Positions 14,327-23,424 of a DNA stretch of 64,000 bases are shown here, piece after piece. The stretch is taken from contig CP119076.1 in NCBI GenBank assembly GCA_029027985.1, positions 4,648,422 through 4,712,421 on the forward strand. Reading direction: 5' to 3'. Position 1 is the first letter of the stretch. Every line of letters starts with the position of its first letter. The translations under genes and the position numbers were made by a program. Source of the stretch: Klebsiella aerogenes (GTDB lineage: Bacteria; Pseudomonadota; Gammaproteobacteria; Enterobacterales; Enterobacteriaceae). The notes under the pieces were generated by a model, which was not told the origin of the DNA, did not search any database, and worked only from the letters and a program-made list of their open reading frames with translations.

Positions 14327-14508
14327 TAGAAAAATTGCAGAAAAATGACTGACTGCTGAATTCCACAGCAAAACCCCGCTTTATACCCTTTTACACACAG
14401 AATTATCCACAGGAACACAGCAAAACACAGGTAAAAGCCCGGTGGATCAGCTGCTATATAAGGAGAGAAAGACCGGTTGAAAGAGAAAGATAAAAATTCG
14501 CGAGCGTT

Positions 14509-14530
14509 GCGCAAACGTTTTCGTTACAAT
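14509..14530 (+). promoter_or_regulatory. PurR box and -10 element of purHD
   Basis: GCGCAAACGTTTTCGT (14509-14524) matches the PurR consensus ACGCAAACGTTTNCNT in all but the first base. It abuts a TACAAT -10 hexamer (14525-14530). PurR with hypoxanthine or guanine would block the promoter directly. No good -35 hexamer is seen. Confidence 0.85.
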
Positions 14531-14561
14531 GCCGCGCTATGACACGGATGCCCGGTTGGGT

Positions 14562-14599
14562 GCGTTAGGTGAGTTTTTAGGCAAAAACTCACCTAACGC
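14562..14599 (+). other. Perfect 17-bp hairpin in the purH leader
   Basis: GCGTTAGGTGAGTTTTT (14562-14578) and its exact reverse complement (14583-14599) flank a 4-nt AGGC loop. It would form in the purHD mRNA leader, about 30-65 nt after the expected transcription start and 35 nt before the purH start codon. No U-run follows, so it is not a standard terminator. Role unknown. Confidence 0.8.
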
Positions 14600-14634
14600 T
14601 CTCTGTAATGTTCAAATCCTGGGGATTTAATACC

Positions 14635-16224
14635 ATGCAACAACGTCGTCCAGTCCGCCGCGCCCTGCTCAGTGTTTCTGACAAGGCCGGTATCGTCGAA
14701 TTCGCGCAGGCGCTTTCCGCTCGTGGTGTTGAGCTACTGTCCACCGGCGGCACCGCTCGCCTGCTGGCAGATAAGGGCCTGCCGGTAACCGAAGTCTCTG
14801 ACTACACCGGTTTCCCGGAAATGATGGATGGACGCGTGAAAACCCTGCATCCAAAAGTACACGGCGGCATCCTCGGTCGTCGTGGTCAGGATGACGGCAT
14901 CATGCAGCAGCACGGCATCGCGCCTATCGATATGGTCGTCGTTAACCTCTACCCATTTGCCCAGACCGTCGCTCGTGAAGGATGCTCGCTGGAAGACGCG
15001 GTGGAAAATATTGATATCGGCGGCCCGACTATGGTGCGCTCAGCGGCGAAGAACCATAAAGACGTAGCTATCGTTGTAAAGAGCAGCGACTACGACGCCA
15101 TTATTAAAGAGATGGATGCCAACGACGGTTCTCTGACCCTCGACACGCGTTTCGATCTCGCGATTAAAGCCTTCGAACACACCGCTGCTTACGACAGCAT
15201 GATCGCTAACTACTTCGGCAGCATGGTTCCGGCCTATCACGGCGAAAGCAAAGAAGCCGCAGGTCGCTTCCCGCGTACCCTGAATCTGAACTTCATTAAG
15301 AAGCAGGATATGCGCTACGGCGAAAACAGCCACCAGCAGGCTGCCTTCTATATAGAAGAGAATGTAAAAGAAGCCTCCGTGGCTACCGCAACCCAGCTGC
15401 AGGGCAAAGCGCTCTCTTATAACAACATTGCCGATACCGATGCGGCTCTGGAGTGCGTGAAAGAGTTCAATGAACCGGCCTGCGTTATCGTTAAGCACGC
15501 AAACCCATGCGGTGTTGCCGTCAGCAACTCGATCCTCGACGCTTACGATCGCGCTTACAAAACCGACCCGACCTCCGCGTTCGGCGGCATCATCGCCTTT
15601 AACCGCGAGCTGGATGCGGAAACCGCGCAGGCCATCATCTCCCGCCAGTTCGTCGAAGTGATCATCGCCCCGTCCGCCAGCGAAGAAGCGCTGAAAATCA
15701 CCGCCGCTAAACAAAACGTCCGCGTGCTGATCTGCGGTCAATGGGATGCTCGCGTCGCCGGTCTCGATTTCAAACGCGTGAACGGCGGCCTGCTGGTTCA
15801 GGACCGCGATCTCGGCATGGTGACTGCCGGTGAACTGCGCGTAGTGACCAAACGTCAGCCGAGCGAGCAAGAGCTACGCGATGCGCTGTTCTGCTGGAAA
15901 GTCGCGAAGTTCGTCAAATCCAACGCTATCGTTTATGCCAAAGACAATATGACCATCGGTATAGGCGCAGGCCAGATGAGCCGCGTCTACTCGGCGAAAA
16001 TTGCCGGGATTAAAGCCGGTGACGAAGGGCTGGAAGTAAAAGGTTCCGCCATGGCCTCTGACGCCTTCTTCCCGTTCCGCGACGGTATTGATGCCGCAGC
16101 GGCCGTAGGCATCACCTGCGTTATCCAACCGGGCGGCTCTATCCGCGACGAAGAAGTGATTGCCGCCGCTGATGAACATGGTATCGCCATGATCTTCACC
16201 GACATGCGCCACTTCCGCCATTAA
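14635..16224 (+). CDS. purH: Bifunctional AICAR formyltransferase / IMP cyclohydrolase PurH
   Basis: 529 residues, E. coli length. It catalyses the last two steps of IMP synthesis. The N-terminal cyclohydrolase (about 1-195) has the MGS-type start [17 protein letters not shown]; the C-terminal transformylase contains KHANPCGVA with the catalytic Lys-His and the QDRDLGMV segment. Start ATG 14635 (MQQRRPV) has GGGGA about 9 nt upstream; an ATG nine codons earlier is not family-like. First gene of purHD, repressed by PurR, 15 nt before purD. Confidence 0.98.
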   Translation: MQQRRPVRRALLSVSDKAGIVEFAQALSARGVELLSTGGTARLLADKGLPVTEVSDYTGFPEMMDGRVKTLHPKVHGGILGRRGQDDGIMQQHGIAPIDMVVVNLYPFAQTVAREGCSLEDAVENIDIGGPTMVRSAAKNHKDVAIVVKSSDYDAIIKEMDANDGSLTLDTRFDLAIKAFEHTAAYDSMIANYFGSMVPAYHGESKEAAGRFPRTLNLNFIKKQDMRYGENSHQQAAFYIEENVKEASVATATQLQGKALSYNNIADTDAALECVKEFNEPACVIVKHANPCGVAVSNSILDAYDRAYKTDPTSAFGGIIAFNRELDAETAQAIISRQFVEVIIAPSASEEALKITAAKQNVRVLICGQWDARVAGLDFKRVNGGLLVQDRDLGMVTAGELRVVTKRQPSEQELRDALFCWKVAKFVKSNAIVYAKDNMTIGIGAGQMSRVYSAKIAGIKAGDEGLEVKGSAMASDAFFPFRDGIDAAAAVGITCVIQPGGSIRDEEVIAAADEHGIAMIFTDMRHFRH

Positions 16225-16239
16225 TTCACGGAGCAGCAG

Positions 16240-17529
16240 ATGAAAGTATTAGTAATCGGCAACGGCGGGCGCGAACACGCGCTGGCCTGGAAAGCGGCCC
16301 AATCGCCGCTGGTTGATACCGTCTACGTCGCGCCGGGCAACGCGGGCACCGCACTGGAGCCTGCGCTGAAAAACGTCGCTATCGGCGTCACCGATATTCC
16401 GGCGCTGCTACGCTTCGCCCAGGATGAGAAAATCGATCTGACCATCGTTGGCCCGGAAGCGCCACTGGTCATTGGCGTAGTCGACGCGTTCCGCGCCGCT
16501 GGGTTAACCATCTTTGGGCCAACCGAAGGCGCCGCGCAGCTGGAAGGCTCAAAAGCCTTCACCAAAGATTTCCTCGCACGCCATCATATCCCAACCGCGG
16601 AATACCAGAACTTCACCGAAGTTGAGCCTGCGCTGGCATACCTGCGCGAAAAAGGCGCGCCGATCGTCATCAAAGCCGACGGCCTGGCGGCAGGTAAAGG
16701 CGTTATCGTGGCGATGACCCTTGAGGAAGCCGAAGCAGCGGTCAAAGACATGCTGGCCGGCAACGCCTTTGGCGATGCGGGGCACCGCATCGTGATTGAA
16801 GAGTTCCTCGATGGCGAAGAGGCCAGCTTTATCGTGATGGTCGACGGCGAGCACGTGCTGCCGATGGCCACCAGTCAGGATCACAAGCGCGTCGGCAACG
16901 GCGATACTGGACCGAATACCGGCGGCATGGGGGCATACTCTCCGGCGCCGGTGGTGACTGATGAAGTCTATCAACGCACCATGGAACGGGTTATCTGGCC
17001 AACGGTTAAAGGCATGGCCGCAGAGGGCAATACCTATACTGGTTTCCTGTACGCCGGTCTGATGATCGACAAACAGGGCAACCCGAAGGTGATTGAGTTC
17101 AACTGCCGCTTTGGCGACCCGGAAACCCAGCCGATCATGCTGCGCATGAAATCCGATCTGGTAGACCTGTGCCTCGCCGCCTGCGCGGGCAAGCTGGACG
17201 AGAAAACCTCCGAGTGGGACCCGCGCGCCTCGCTGGGCGTGGTCGTCGCGGCGGGCGGTTACCCTGGCAACTACAATAGCGGCGACGAAATTTTCGGCCT
17301 GCCGCAGCAGGAAGCCGCTGACGGCAAAGTCTTCCACGCCGGAACCAAACTGTCTGACGACCAGCGCGTCGTCACCAACGGCGGGCGCGTGCTGTGCGTG
17401 ACCGCGCTGGGCGATTCCGTGGCCCAGGCGCAGCAGCGCGCTTATGAGCTGCTGACCGATATTCACTGGGACGGCAGCTTTAGCCGTAACGATATCGGCT
17501 GGCGCGCCATCAAGCGTGAACAGAACTAA
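16240..17529 (+). CDS. purD: Phosphoribosylamine-glycine ligase PurD (GAR synthetase)
   Basis: 429 residues, E. coli length. ATP-grasp enzyme joining phosphoribosylamine and glycine in the second step of purine synthesis. It has the N-terminal MKVLVIGNGGREHALAWK, the ATP-grasp lysine region IVIKADGLAAGKGV, and GDPETQP near the metal site. Its TAA overlaps the zraR TAG by 2 nt on the opposite strand, so the two operons converge with no intergenic sequence. Confidence 0.98.
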   Translation: MKVLVIGNGGREHALAWKAAQSPLVDTVYVAPGNAGTALEPALKNVAIGVTDIPALLRFAQDEKIDLTIVGPEAPLVIGVVDAFRAAGLTIFGPTEGAAQLEGSKAFTKDFLARHHIPTAEYQNFTEVEPALAYLREKGAPIVIKADGLAAGKGVIVAMTLEEAEAAVKDMLAGNAFGDAGHRIVIEEFLDGEEASFIVMVDGEHVLPMATSQDHKRVGNGDTGPNTGGMGAYSPAPVVTDEVYQRTMERVIWPTVKGMAAEGNTYTGFLYAGLMIDKQGNPKVIEFNCRFGDPETQPIMLRMKSDLVDLCLAACAGKLDEKTSEWDPRASLGVVVAAGGYPGNYNSGDEIFGLPQQEAADGKVFHAGTKLSDDQRVVTNGGRVLCVTALGDSVAQAQQRAYELLTDIHWDGSFSRNDIGWRAIKREQN

Positions 17530-18851
17530 CGGCTGAGTTTTGCCAGCAGCGTTTTACGCGTAATCCCTAACTGACGGGCGGCTTCGGTTTTGTTGCCGCC
17601 CGTTTTTTCCAGCGCCGCCATAATCACCTCTTTTTCGACGGCCACTAACGGCTGAATCAATGCGTCCTCGCTCCCGCTGTTCGGCAACGGCGTGCCCGCT
17701 ATCGCCAACGGCAGTTCGCGTTCGGAGATATAGTCTCCGGTGAGCAGAACCACCGCCCGTTCCACTGCGTTTTCCAGTTCCCGGATATTGCCCGGCCAGG
17801 CATAGTGGATCAGCAGATCCATCGCCTGTGGCGTAAACCCCTGCACCGCCTTGCGATTGCGTTTGGCATAACGTTTGAGAAAATACTGCGCCAATTGAGG
17901 AATATCTTCACGTCGCCGACGCAGCGGCGGCATATCAATGGCAACCACGTTCAGACGATAATAGAGATCCTGGCGAAAGCGCCCGGCGCTCACCTCTTCC
18001 GCCAGGTTGCGGTGGGTGGCGGCAATCAACCGCACATCGACGACAAGCGTCTGGTTACTGCCAACGCGCTGCACTTCACGTTCCTGAATCGCCCGCAGCA
18101 GGCGCACCTGCATCAACGGTGAAATATCGCCAATCTCATCCAGGAATAGCGTGCCACCATCCGCTTCGACAAAGCGCCCTTCCCGCCGCCGATCCGCGCC
18201 GGTAAACGCCCCCTTTTCATGGCCGAAGAGCTCAGACTCCAGCAGCGATTCATTCAGCGCCGCGCAGTTCAGCGTCACCAGCGGCTTTTCGCGGCGCTCG
18301 CTGCAGGCGTGGATCGCGCGCGCCACCAGTTCCTTGCCGGTTCCCGATTCCCCGCAGATCAGTACCGTCGCATCCGAGGGCGCCACCAGCGTAATATTGT
18401 TGATAAGCGTCTGCATCGCCGGGCTATCGCCAATCATGCCCCAGCGCGAATCTGCCGCGGCGGTTAGCTCGCTCTGCCAGGTGTGTGCCAATGCCCGGGC
18501 GAGCGTCTCCTGCAGGGTATCAAAGTCCAGCGGCTTAACCAGATAATCCAGCGCCCCTGACTTAATCGCTTCCACTGCCGTACCGACGCTGGAGAACGCC
18601 GTCATGATCAGCACCGGTATCGCCGGGTTATAGGCTTTAATCCCCTTTAACGTTGCAATACCGTCCATCTCCGCCATACGGATATCGCACAGCACCAGGT
18701 CGAAGACCTGCTGATGAATCTGTTCCAACGCCTGGAGACCCGTGTGGGCTAACGACACCTGATAACCCCAACCGCGCAGCAACGCCTGCAGAATCGTGCA
18801 GTGGCTGATGTCATCATCGACAACCAGGATCTCTACCTTATCAAGGCTCAT
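17526..18851 (-). CDS. zraR: Sigma-54-dependent response regulator ZraR
   Basis: 441 residues, as in E. coli. Receiver domain (1-120) with phospho-acceptor Asp56 in VLCDIRM; AAA+ domain with Walker A GESGTGKE and the sigma-54 contact loop GAFTGAD; C-terminal Fis-type helix-turn-helix (GGNKTEAARQLGITRKTLLAKL). ZraS phosphorylates it under zinc or envelope stress; it activates zraP and zraSR. Start ATG 18851 overlaps the zraS stop (ATGA) and has a GAGGAAG ribosome site; a 13-codon upstream extension is rejected. Confidence 0.97.
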   Translation of the reverse strand: MSLDKVEILVVDDDISHCTILQALLRGWGYQVSLAHTGLQALEQIHQQVFDLVLCDIRMAEMDGIATLKGIKAYNPAIPVLIMTAFSSVGTAVEAIKSGALDYLVKPLDFDTLQETLARALAHTWQSELTAAADSRWGMIGDSPAMQTLINNITLVAPSDATVLICGESGTGKELVARAIHACSERREKPLVTLNCAALNESLLESELFGHEKGAFTGADRRREGRFVEADGGTLFLDEIGDISPLMQVRLLRAIQEREVQRVGSNQTLVVDVRLIAATHRNLAEEVSAGRFRQDLYYRLNVVAIDMPPLRRRREDIPQLAQYFLKRYAKRNRKAVQGFTPQAMDLLIHYAWPGNIRELENAVERAVVLLTGDYISERELPLAIAGTPLPNSGSEDALIQPLVAVEKEVIMAALEKTGGNKTEAARQLGITRKTLLAKLSR

Positions 18852-20242
18852 GCTTCCTCTTCCCTCCGTTGAGCATCCACCGGCAGCCAAAGCGTAAATA
18901 TCGCACCGGCCCCCGGCTGACTTTCGGCGCGGATCGTACCACCATGCTGTTCGATAATATTCTGCACCACCGCCAGCCCCAGCCCGGTACCATCCGCTTT
19001 AGTGGTGAAATACGGGGTGAAGATGGCCTGCAACTCTTCAGCAGTCATCCCTTTGCCGCTATCCGCGACGACGATTTTCACCCGCTGACGATCGGCTTCG
19101 CTTACCGACACGCTGATGACGCCCCCACGGCCAATGGCCTGCATCGCATTCAGATACAGGTTCAACAGCACCTGGTTCAGGCGGTCGGCATCGGCTTCAA
19201 TCCGGGTTAGTTCAGGACGCGCGGTAAACTGCAGTTCGATGTCGCGGCTCTGCGCATCCTGACTCACCAACTGCAATGAATGACGGATCAGTTCGTTGAG
19301 ATCGATCGGCTGGTAATGCAGATGGGCGGGGCGAACCAGTTCCAGCAGCTCGCTGACTACCCGGTTCAGGCGGTCGGCCTCTTTTGCCATCACCTGTGCT
19401 AATTGCTGCGCTTCGCCGCCGGGCGGCGTGCGCTCGGCAAAATACTTCGCCAGTCCTTTGATGGAAGAGAGTGGATTGCGAATCTCATGCGCCACCCCCG
19501 CCGCCAGATGCCCAAGCGCCACGAGTTTCTCTTTGCGCGCCATCGCCTCCAGCAATTGCTTGCGCGAGCGGCGGTAACGGCGGAACCAGAACTGGGCGAG
19601 GATCGTCGCCGCCACCACCAGCGCGGCGGCGCCAAGCATGATCACCATGTTCCGCTGTCCACGGGCCTGCGCCGCATCCAGCACACGACTATCAAAAGCG
19701 ATAAAAATCACCTGCGGGACGTTGGGCTGAGCCAGCACGCTGCGACAGCGCTGCATCATACCCATATGATGGCAGCGGGTAGGATTGAGTGGGCGGAATT
19801 GACGATAGATCTCCAGCGCTGGCTGCGGTACGGCAAGCCGGCGCCAACGTTCCTGTTCGCCAACCCCGAGTTCACGCATCTGCGCCGGAGTGTACAGCGC
19901 TTTATCCACCTGCCGCGGATCGCTATGGGCGATGGTTTTACCGTTTTCATCGGTGACGGCGAACCACAGTACGCCGGGCTGCCAGGCCATCTCTTCCAGC
20001 AGCGTCTGGAGCTGAGCGTGATGCATACGCATCCCCATGCCGACACGTGTGCCGGATTCCAGCGCGCGGATCAGCACGCTCCCCTTTTCCGCGATAGTTT
20101 GTCGGGCGGCGGCCGTTTCCCGGCCATAGTCGCGAACGATCATCGCGGAGAACAGGATAACCAACAGCACAATCGTGCTGGTCAGCAGCCAACTCAGAGC
20201 GCCTGCCGCGGCGTCCCGGGATAAAAGTGTAATGCGGTGCAT
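18848..20242 (-). CDS. zraS: Sensor histidine kinase ZraS
   Basis: 464 residues. Inner-membrane kinase with TM1 about 17-36, a periplasmic sensor domain (about 37-198) containing MRMHHAQ and a Cys/His-containing segment around 157-166, TM2 about 199-220, phospho-acceptor His252 in AAGVAHEIRNPLSS, and an ATPase domain with NLYLNAMQAIG, DSGKGM and GTGLGLAVV. It senses zinc and envelope damage together with ZraP. Start ATG 20242 has AAGGA. Translationally coupled to zraR. Confidence 0.97.
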   Translation of the reverse strand: MHRITLLSRDAAAGALSWLLTSTIVLLVILFSAMIVRDYGRETAAARQTIAEKGSVLIRALESGTRVGMGMRMHHAQLQTLLEEMAWQPGVLWFAVTDENGKTIAHSDPRQVDKALYTPAQMRELGVGEQERWRRLAVPQPALEIYRQFRPLNPTRCHHMGMMQRCRSVLAQPNVPQVIFIAFDSRVLDAAQARGQRNMVIMLGAAALVVAATILAQFWFRRYRRSRKQLLEAMARKEKLVALGHLAAGVAHEIRNPLSSIKGLAKYFAERTPPGGEAQQLAQVMAKEADRLNRVVSELLELVRPAHLHYQPIDLNELIRHSLQLVSQDAQSRDIELQFTARPELTRIEADADRLNQVLLNLYLNAMQAIGRGGVISVSVSEADRQRVKIVVADSGKGMTAEELQAIFTPYFTTKADGTGLGLAVVQNIIEQHGGTIRAESQPGAGAIFTLWLPVDAQRREEEA

Positions 20243-20287
20243 GAGCGGGTCCTTGTCATTTCTTTTTCGCTATCTGCAGGATCCATC

Positions 20288-20303
20288 AGCAGAAATCATG
20301 CCA
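20288..20303 (-). promoter_or_regulatory. Sigma-54 promoter of zraSR
   Basis: Minus strand TGGCATG-ATTT-CTGCT. The GG (-24) and GC (-12) are exactly 10 bp apart, as sigma-54 requires (consensus TGGCACG-N4-TTGCW). Confidence 0.8.
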
Positions 20304-20353
20304 TTTTTCCACACCGTCAAACCTGTCCTTAGACATAGAGACGACAGTTTAGC

Positions 20354-20401
20354 GAGTAAAAATGACTCACCGGACTCAGCCATAGCGGGTCATTTTTACT
20401 C
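20354..20401. promoter_or_regulatory. Two inverted ZraR-type enhancer sites
   Basis: GAGTAAAAATGACTC at 20354-20368 and its near-perfect reverse complement GGGTCATTTTTACTC at 20387-20401. They lie between the two sigma-54 promoters, about 50-100 bp from each, which suits a bacterial enhancer serving both zraP and zraSR. Confidence 0.8.
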
Positions 20402-20452
20402 GCCTGGCGGATGCCAGCTGCAGGCATGCCAGTCTTCACGCACGTTTTCAGG

Positions 20453-20470
20453 CTGGCATGGAAGATGCAA
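20453..20470 (+). promoter_or_regulatory. Sigma-54 promoter of zraP
   Basis: CTGGCATG-GAAG-ATGCAA. The GG (20455-20456) and GC (20467-20468) are 10 bp apart, a good -24/-12 match. The zraP start codon follows about 35 nt downstream. Confidence 0.8.
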
Positions 20471-20501
20471 TACAGGGAGAAACCACACTGGAGATAACAC
20501 G

Positions 20502-20939
20502 ATGAAACGGAACCCGACTTTACCTCTCGCCCTCGTTGCTCTTGCCGCGCTGACATTTGGCAGTAGCGCCGTGTGGGCTGGACATCACTGGGGCGATAAC
20601 AATGGGATGGGCCCGCAGGGTTACAGCCAGCTCACTCAGGAACAACAGGCGACCGCGCAGAAGCTGCATGACGATTACTACGCGCAAACCCGCGCCCTGC
20701 GCCAGCAGCTGCAGTCCAAACGTTATGAGTACAATGCGCTACTGACCGCGCAGAAGCCGGAAAGCGGGAAAATTGAGGCTATCGCTCAGGAGATGGAATC
20801 ATTAAGCCAGAAGCTAGATCAGCAGCGGGTGAAGTTTGATATTGCCTTAGCTGAAGCAGGCATTCCTCGCGGCCAGGGAATGGGGTTCGGCGGTTGCCGC
20901 GGTAATGGCGGCGGTCATATGGGCATGAACCACTGGTAA
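20502..20939 (+). CDS. zraP: Periplasmic zinc-responsive chaperone ZraP
   Basis: 145 residues. Signal peptide of about 26 residues ending AVWA before GHHWGDN; helical core with the family segment SKRYEYNALLTAQKPESGKIEAI cut into short matches (KRYEYNALL, EAGIPRG); Gly/Met/His-rich tail with one Cys and GGHMGMNHW. ZraP binds zinc, forms oligomers, acts as a periplasmic chaperone and dampens ZraSR signalling. Start ATG 20502 has GGAG upstream; the frame stays open far upstream but that part is non-coding. Divergent from zraSR. Confidence 0.95.
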   Translation: MKRNPTLPLALVALAALTFGSSAVWAGHHWGDNNGMGPQGYSQLTQEQQATAQKLHDDYYAQTRALRQQLQSKRYEYNALLTAQKPESGKIEAIAQEMESLSQKLDQQRVKFDIALAEAGIPRGQGMGFGGCRGNGGGHMGMNHW

Positions 20940-20942
20940 GGC

Positions 20943-21641
20943 TCAGAAGGATTTTTCGGTCGGTTGCCAGGTACAGAAGTTTTCATTGGCCACCAGCAGC
21001 AGCTGAGATCCTTCAGAAGCTTCCAGCCACGCCACACTCACCTCAACGGACGAGTGATTCTGACGGCGAGCAATATGCGCTAATGCCCGCTCATCAAGGT
21101 CAGGCTTCACGGTCTGGCCTTCGCAGGTAGTCACCGTATGATCGGCATGCCAGCGCCCCTGACGTAATACCACCCGCCCCTGACGCAACGCATCGCTGGT
21201 TTCGCGGATTTGCCGTGCGCGATAGCGGTACAACGCAACCTGATCGTTAGAAAGCTGCTGTTTTTCGCCATCCACTTCACGCTGCATAAAGCTCAATTCG
21301 CCCTGCGCATCGAAGCGGACGCGAATATGTTCCGGCGGTTTACCGTAAACGTTAAGCTCAATCAATGTCAGCTGACCATCTTGCCAGCGGTATTCGCTGG
21401 TCGAGGTATCGCCATGGTGCCACGGACTGAAGACAGCAAGCAGATGCACGTCATCGCCGGTATCTTTACGCCAGATGCGCATTGCGCCCTGGTTATCGGC
21501 ATAACCGCTGGCGGTAAAAGGCGGAGGGGAGGAATTGTGACTGCAGGCAGTAAGCAATAGCGCTCCTGCCAGCGTCAGCGTGCGACGCCAGTTAGACAAA
21601 AGGGGCTTAAAAGCCCCTTCGTTAAAACTGGACACTGCCAC
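20943..21641 (-). CDS. yjaH: DUF1481 lipoprotein YjaH
   Basis: 232 residues from a GTG at 21641, close to the E. coli YjaH length I recall. Function unknown. A lipoprotein signal is visible, SNWRRTLTLAGALLLTACS, with lipobox LTAC, so it is probably attached to a membrane in the periplasm. The start is uncertain: the first 14 codons run through the hupA terminator, and a TTG at 21599 would give a textbook lipoprotein N-terminus (218 residues). It follows hupA on the same strand and converges with zraP, 3 nt apart. Confidence 0.85.
   Translation of the reverse strand: MAVSSFNEGAFKPLLSNWRRTLTLAGALLLTACSHNSSPPPFTASGYADNQGAMRIWRKDTGDDVHLLAVFSPWHHGDTSTSEYRWQDGQLTLIELNVYGKPPEHIRVRFDAQGELSFMQREVDGEKQQLSNDQVALYRYRARQIRETSDALRQGRVVLRQGRWHADHTVTTCEGQTVKPDLDERALAHIARRQNHSSVEVSVAWLEASEGSQLLLVANENFCTWQPTEKSF
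21597..21619 (-). terminator. hupA terminator
   Basis: Minus strand AAGGGGCTT-TT-AAGCCCCTT followed by TTG, a GC-rich 9-bp stem about 30 nt after the hupA stop. It lies inside the annotated 5' end of yjaH. The T-run is short, so read-through into yjaH is likely. Confidence 0.7.
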
Positions 21642-21647
21642 GCAGTC

Positions 21648-21920
21648 TTACTTAACTGCGTCTTTCAGCGCTTTGCCAGAAACAAATGCTGGCACGTTAG
21701 CTGCAGCGATTTTGATTTCTTTACCGGTCTGCGGATTGCGGCCAGTACGCTCAGCACGGTGGTTCACTTTGAAGGTACCGAAACCAACCAGTTGAACAGC
21801 ATCACCTTCTTTCAGAGACTCGGTAATTGCAGCCAGGGTGGATTCCAGGGCAGCTTTTGCCTGTGCTTTAGACAGGTCAGCTTTGTCCGCAATTACATCA
21901 ATCAGTTGAGTCTTGTTCAT
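21648..21920 (-). CDS. hupA: DNA-binding protein HU-alpha
   Basis: 90 residues, differing from E. coli HupA at only a few positions. Nucleoid-associated protein that bends DNA as a dimer with itself or HU-beta. The DNA-binding arm is [19 protein letters not shown]. Strong AAGGAT ribosome site before ATG 21920. The 186 bp upstream to yjaG probably hold its own promoter. Confidence 0.99.
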   Translation of the reverse strand: MNKTQLIDVIADKADLSKAQAKAALESTLAAITESLKEGDAVQLVGFGTFKVNHRAERTGRNPQTGKEIKIAAANVPAFVSGKALKDAVK

Positions 21921-22106
21921 AAGTTATCCTTACAATGTGTTTATCGCTTGCTAAGCATCGAGTGCGACGGAAATGCCAGAAAAGCACTCTCCTGCATACA
22001 CGCACCGATAGCCACTTTTTTTCGCCCCCCAAATGTAGACCAGACAGGGGGCGGAATGGAAGTGTTCAGACGCTACAATTCAGGCGGTAAATCACGTTTT
22101 GTGGTC

Positions 22107-22697
22107 TCATTGCTGAAAATTTATACCAATATTGCTCTCACCGGCCTCTCGCAGGTCTGCTCGCAGCCCTTTGATCAGCTCAAGGTCGCGCTCTTCGCAG
22201 TCGGCCAACAGGCGGAAAATCTCCCACTGGATGTCCCATTCTTGTTCTACCGCCGGGTTCTCTTTGAGCTCTTCATCGGTCATTTCGCGACCTTCCTGAG
22301 TCATTTCCAGCATCGCCACGGTAGTAATCGATGTCTTACTGACTTCGATGGCATGTTCCAGCGTTTCACCACTCAGGCGAGAGTGAATTAACTCGCTCAA
22401 CGCGACGCAGGCATCAATGGCCGGATATACGCCATACATGTCGTAGTCGTCCGCCGATGGGATCGCCTCTTCCAGCTTTTCCAACTGACTGTCGAAATTC
22501 ACCTTCGCATCTTTTACCGTCAGCGTTTCCCAGATCAGGTCAAGGATACGACGATACAGCTGGCCATCGCCAAACTCGGTTTGCTTGCAGAACATGGCGT
22601 AGTTGGGATACATACGCTCGCACAGACAGGCCATAAAGGTGACGTGCTGCCAGCTTTCCAGCTTCTCCAGGCGTAGGTGAATCGGGTTTTGTAACAT
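22107..22697 (-). CDS. yjaG: DUF416 protein YjaG
   Basis: 196 residues, same length as E. coli YjaG. Acidic, predicted cytoplasmic, all-helical by appearance, with no known motif; molecular function not established. It lies between nfi and hupA on the same strand, 42 nt after nfi. Confidence 0.93.
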   Translation of the reverse strand: MLQNPIHLRLEKLESWQHVTFMACLCERMYPNYAMFCKQTEFGDGQLYRRILDLIWETLTVKDAKVNFDSQLEKLEEAIPSADDYDMYGVYPAIDACVALSELIHSRLSGETLEHAIEVSKTSITTVAMLEMTQEGREMTDEELKENPAVEQEWDIQWEIFRLLADCEERDLELIKGLRADLREAGESNIGINFQQ

Positions 22698-22739
22698 GAT
22701 GAATTCTCGAAGTCAGAAATTAGGCGCAGTGTACCTGAA

Positions 22740-23411
22740 TCAGCCGTGATTTGCTTGCCAACGCACAAACGCCGGACGGCGGGAAGCTACAGCATCGGCC
22801 CAGCGCGTCGGCTCGGGTAGCCGATACCCCTGCATGCAGCGTTCCACCCACATTAACGCGCTATCCATGCCCACACGGTGACCGGTACTGATAAACAACG
22901 GGTTACAGCGCGCTTTGCTGCGCCAGACCCACGCCAGCAGCTCGCCTTTATCGCTTAATGGCGCCAGCGCGCCCGGCTCGGGACCGAGCGGTTCAAACTT
23001 GCCGCACAGGCGTTTTTTCGCCACTCCAATAGTCGGTACATCGACCATCAGGCCGAAATGGCTGGCGACGCCCAACCGCCGGGGGTGTGAAATCCCGTGG
23101 CCGTCAACAAACAGCAGATCGGGCTTTTGCGATAGCTGTTCCCACGCTGCCAGCAGCGCGGGTGTCTCGCGAAAGGAGAGAAAGCCGGGAATATATGGCA
23201 TCGTGGTGGCGACACGCGCCACCTGATACTCCACCAGCTCAAGCGTCGGATACTTCAGCAGCACCATTGCAGCCCGGGTCACTTCCCCTTCCTGCTCAAA
23301 CCCGACATCCGCGCCGCCGATCAGCATCGGTGGATCGCGATCCAGTCGATCCGCGCGTTCTACCGACGCGGCTAAACTTTGCTGTTGGGTACGTAGCGCG
23401 GCTAAATCCAT
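22740..23411 (-). CDS. nfi: Endonuclease V (deoxyinosine 3' endonuclease)
   Basis: 223 residues. It cuts DNA at the second phosphodiester bond 3' of deoxyinosine and initiates repair of deaminated adenine. Metal-site residues are visible in [17 protein letters not shown] and [14 protein letters not shown], with the lesion-pocket region YIPGF. I choose ATG 23411 (MDLAALR) over the adjacent GTG 23414: it has AGGAG at good spacing and gives the E. coli length. It lies 13 nt after hemE. Confidence 0.96.
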   Translation of the reverse strand: MDLAALRTQQQSLAASVERADRLDRDPPMLIGGADVGFEQEGEVTRAAMVLLKYPTLELVEYQVARVATTMPYIPGFLSFRETPALLAAWEQLSQKPDLLFVDGHGISHPRRLGVASHFGLMVDVPTIGVAKKRLCGKFEPLGPEPGALAPLSDKGELLAWVWRSKARCNPLFISTGHRVGMDSALMWVERCMQGYRLPEPTRWADAVASRRPAFVRWQANHG

Positions 23412-23424
23412 CACGATTTATCTC

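Noticed and set aside
14272..14514. 80-codon frame across the rRNA P1 region
   Set aside because: Covers promoter and leader sequences, with no coding features.
14562..14599. purH leader hairpin as an intrinsic terminator or attenuator
   Set aside because: No U-run follows either arm and no leader peptide frame is evident.
20175..20939. 254-codon frame ending in zraP
   Set aside because: Upstream part covers the sigma-54 control region; the signal peptide and ribosome site place the start at 20502.
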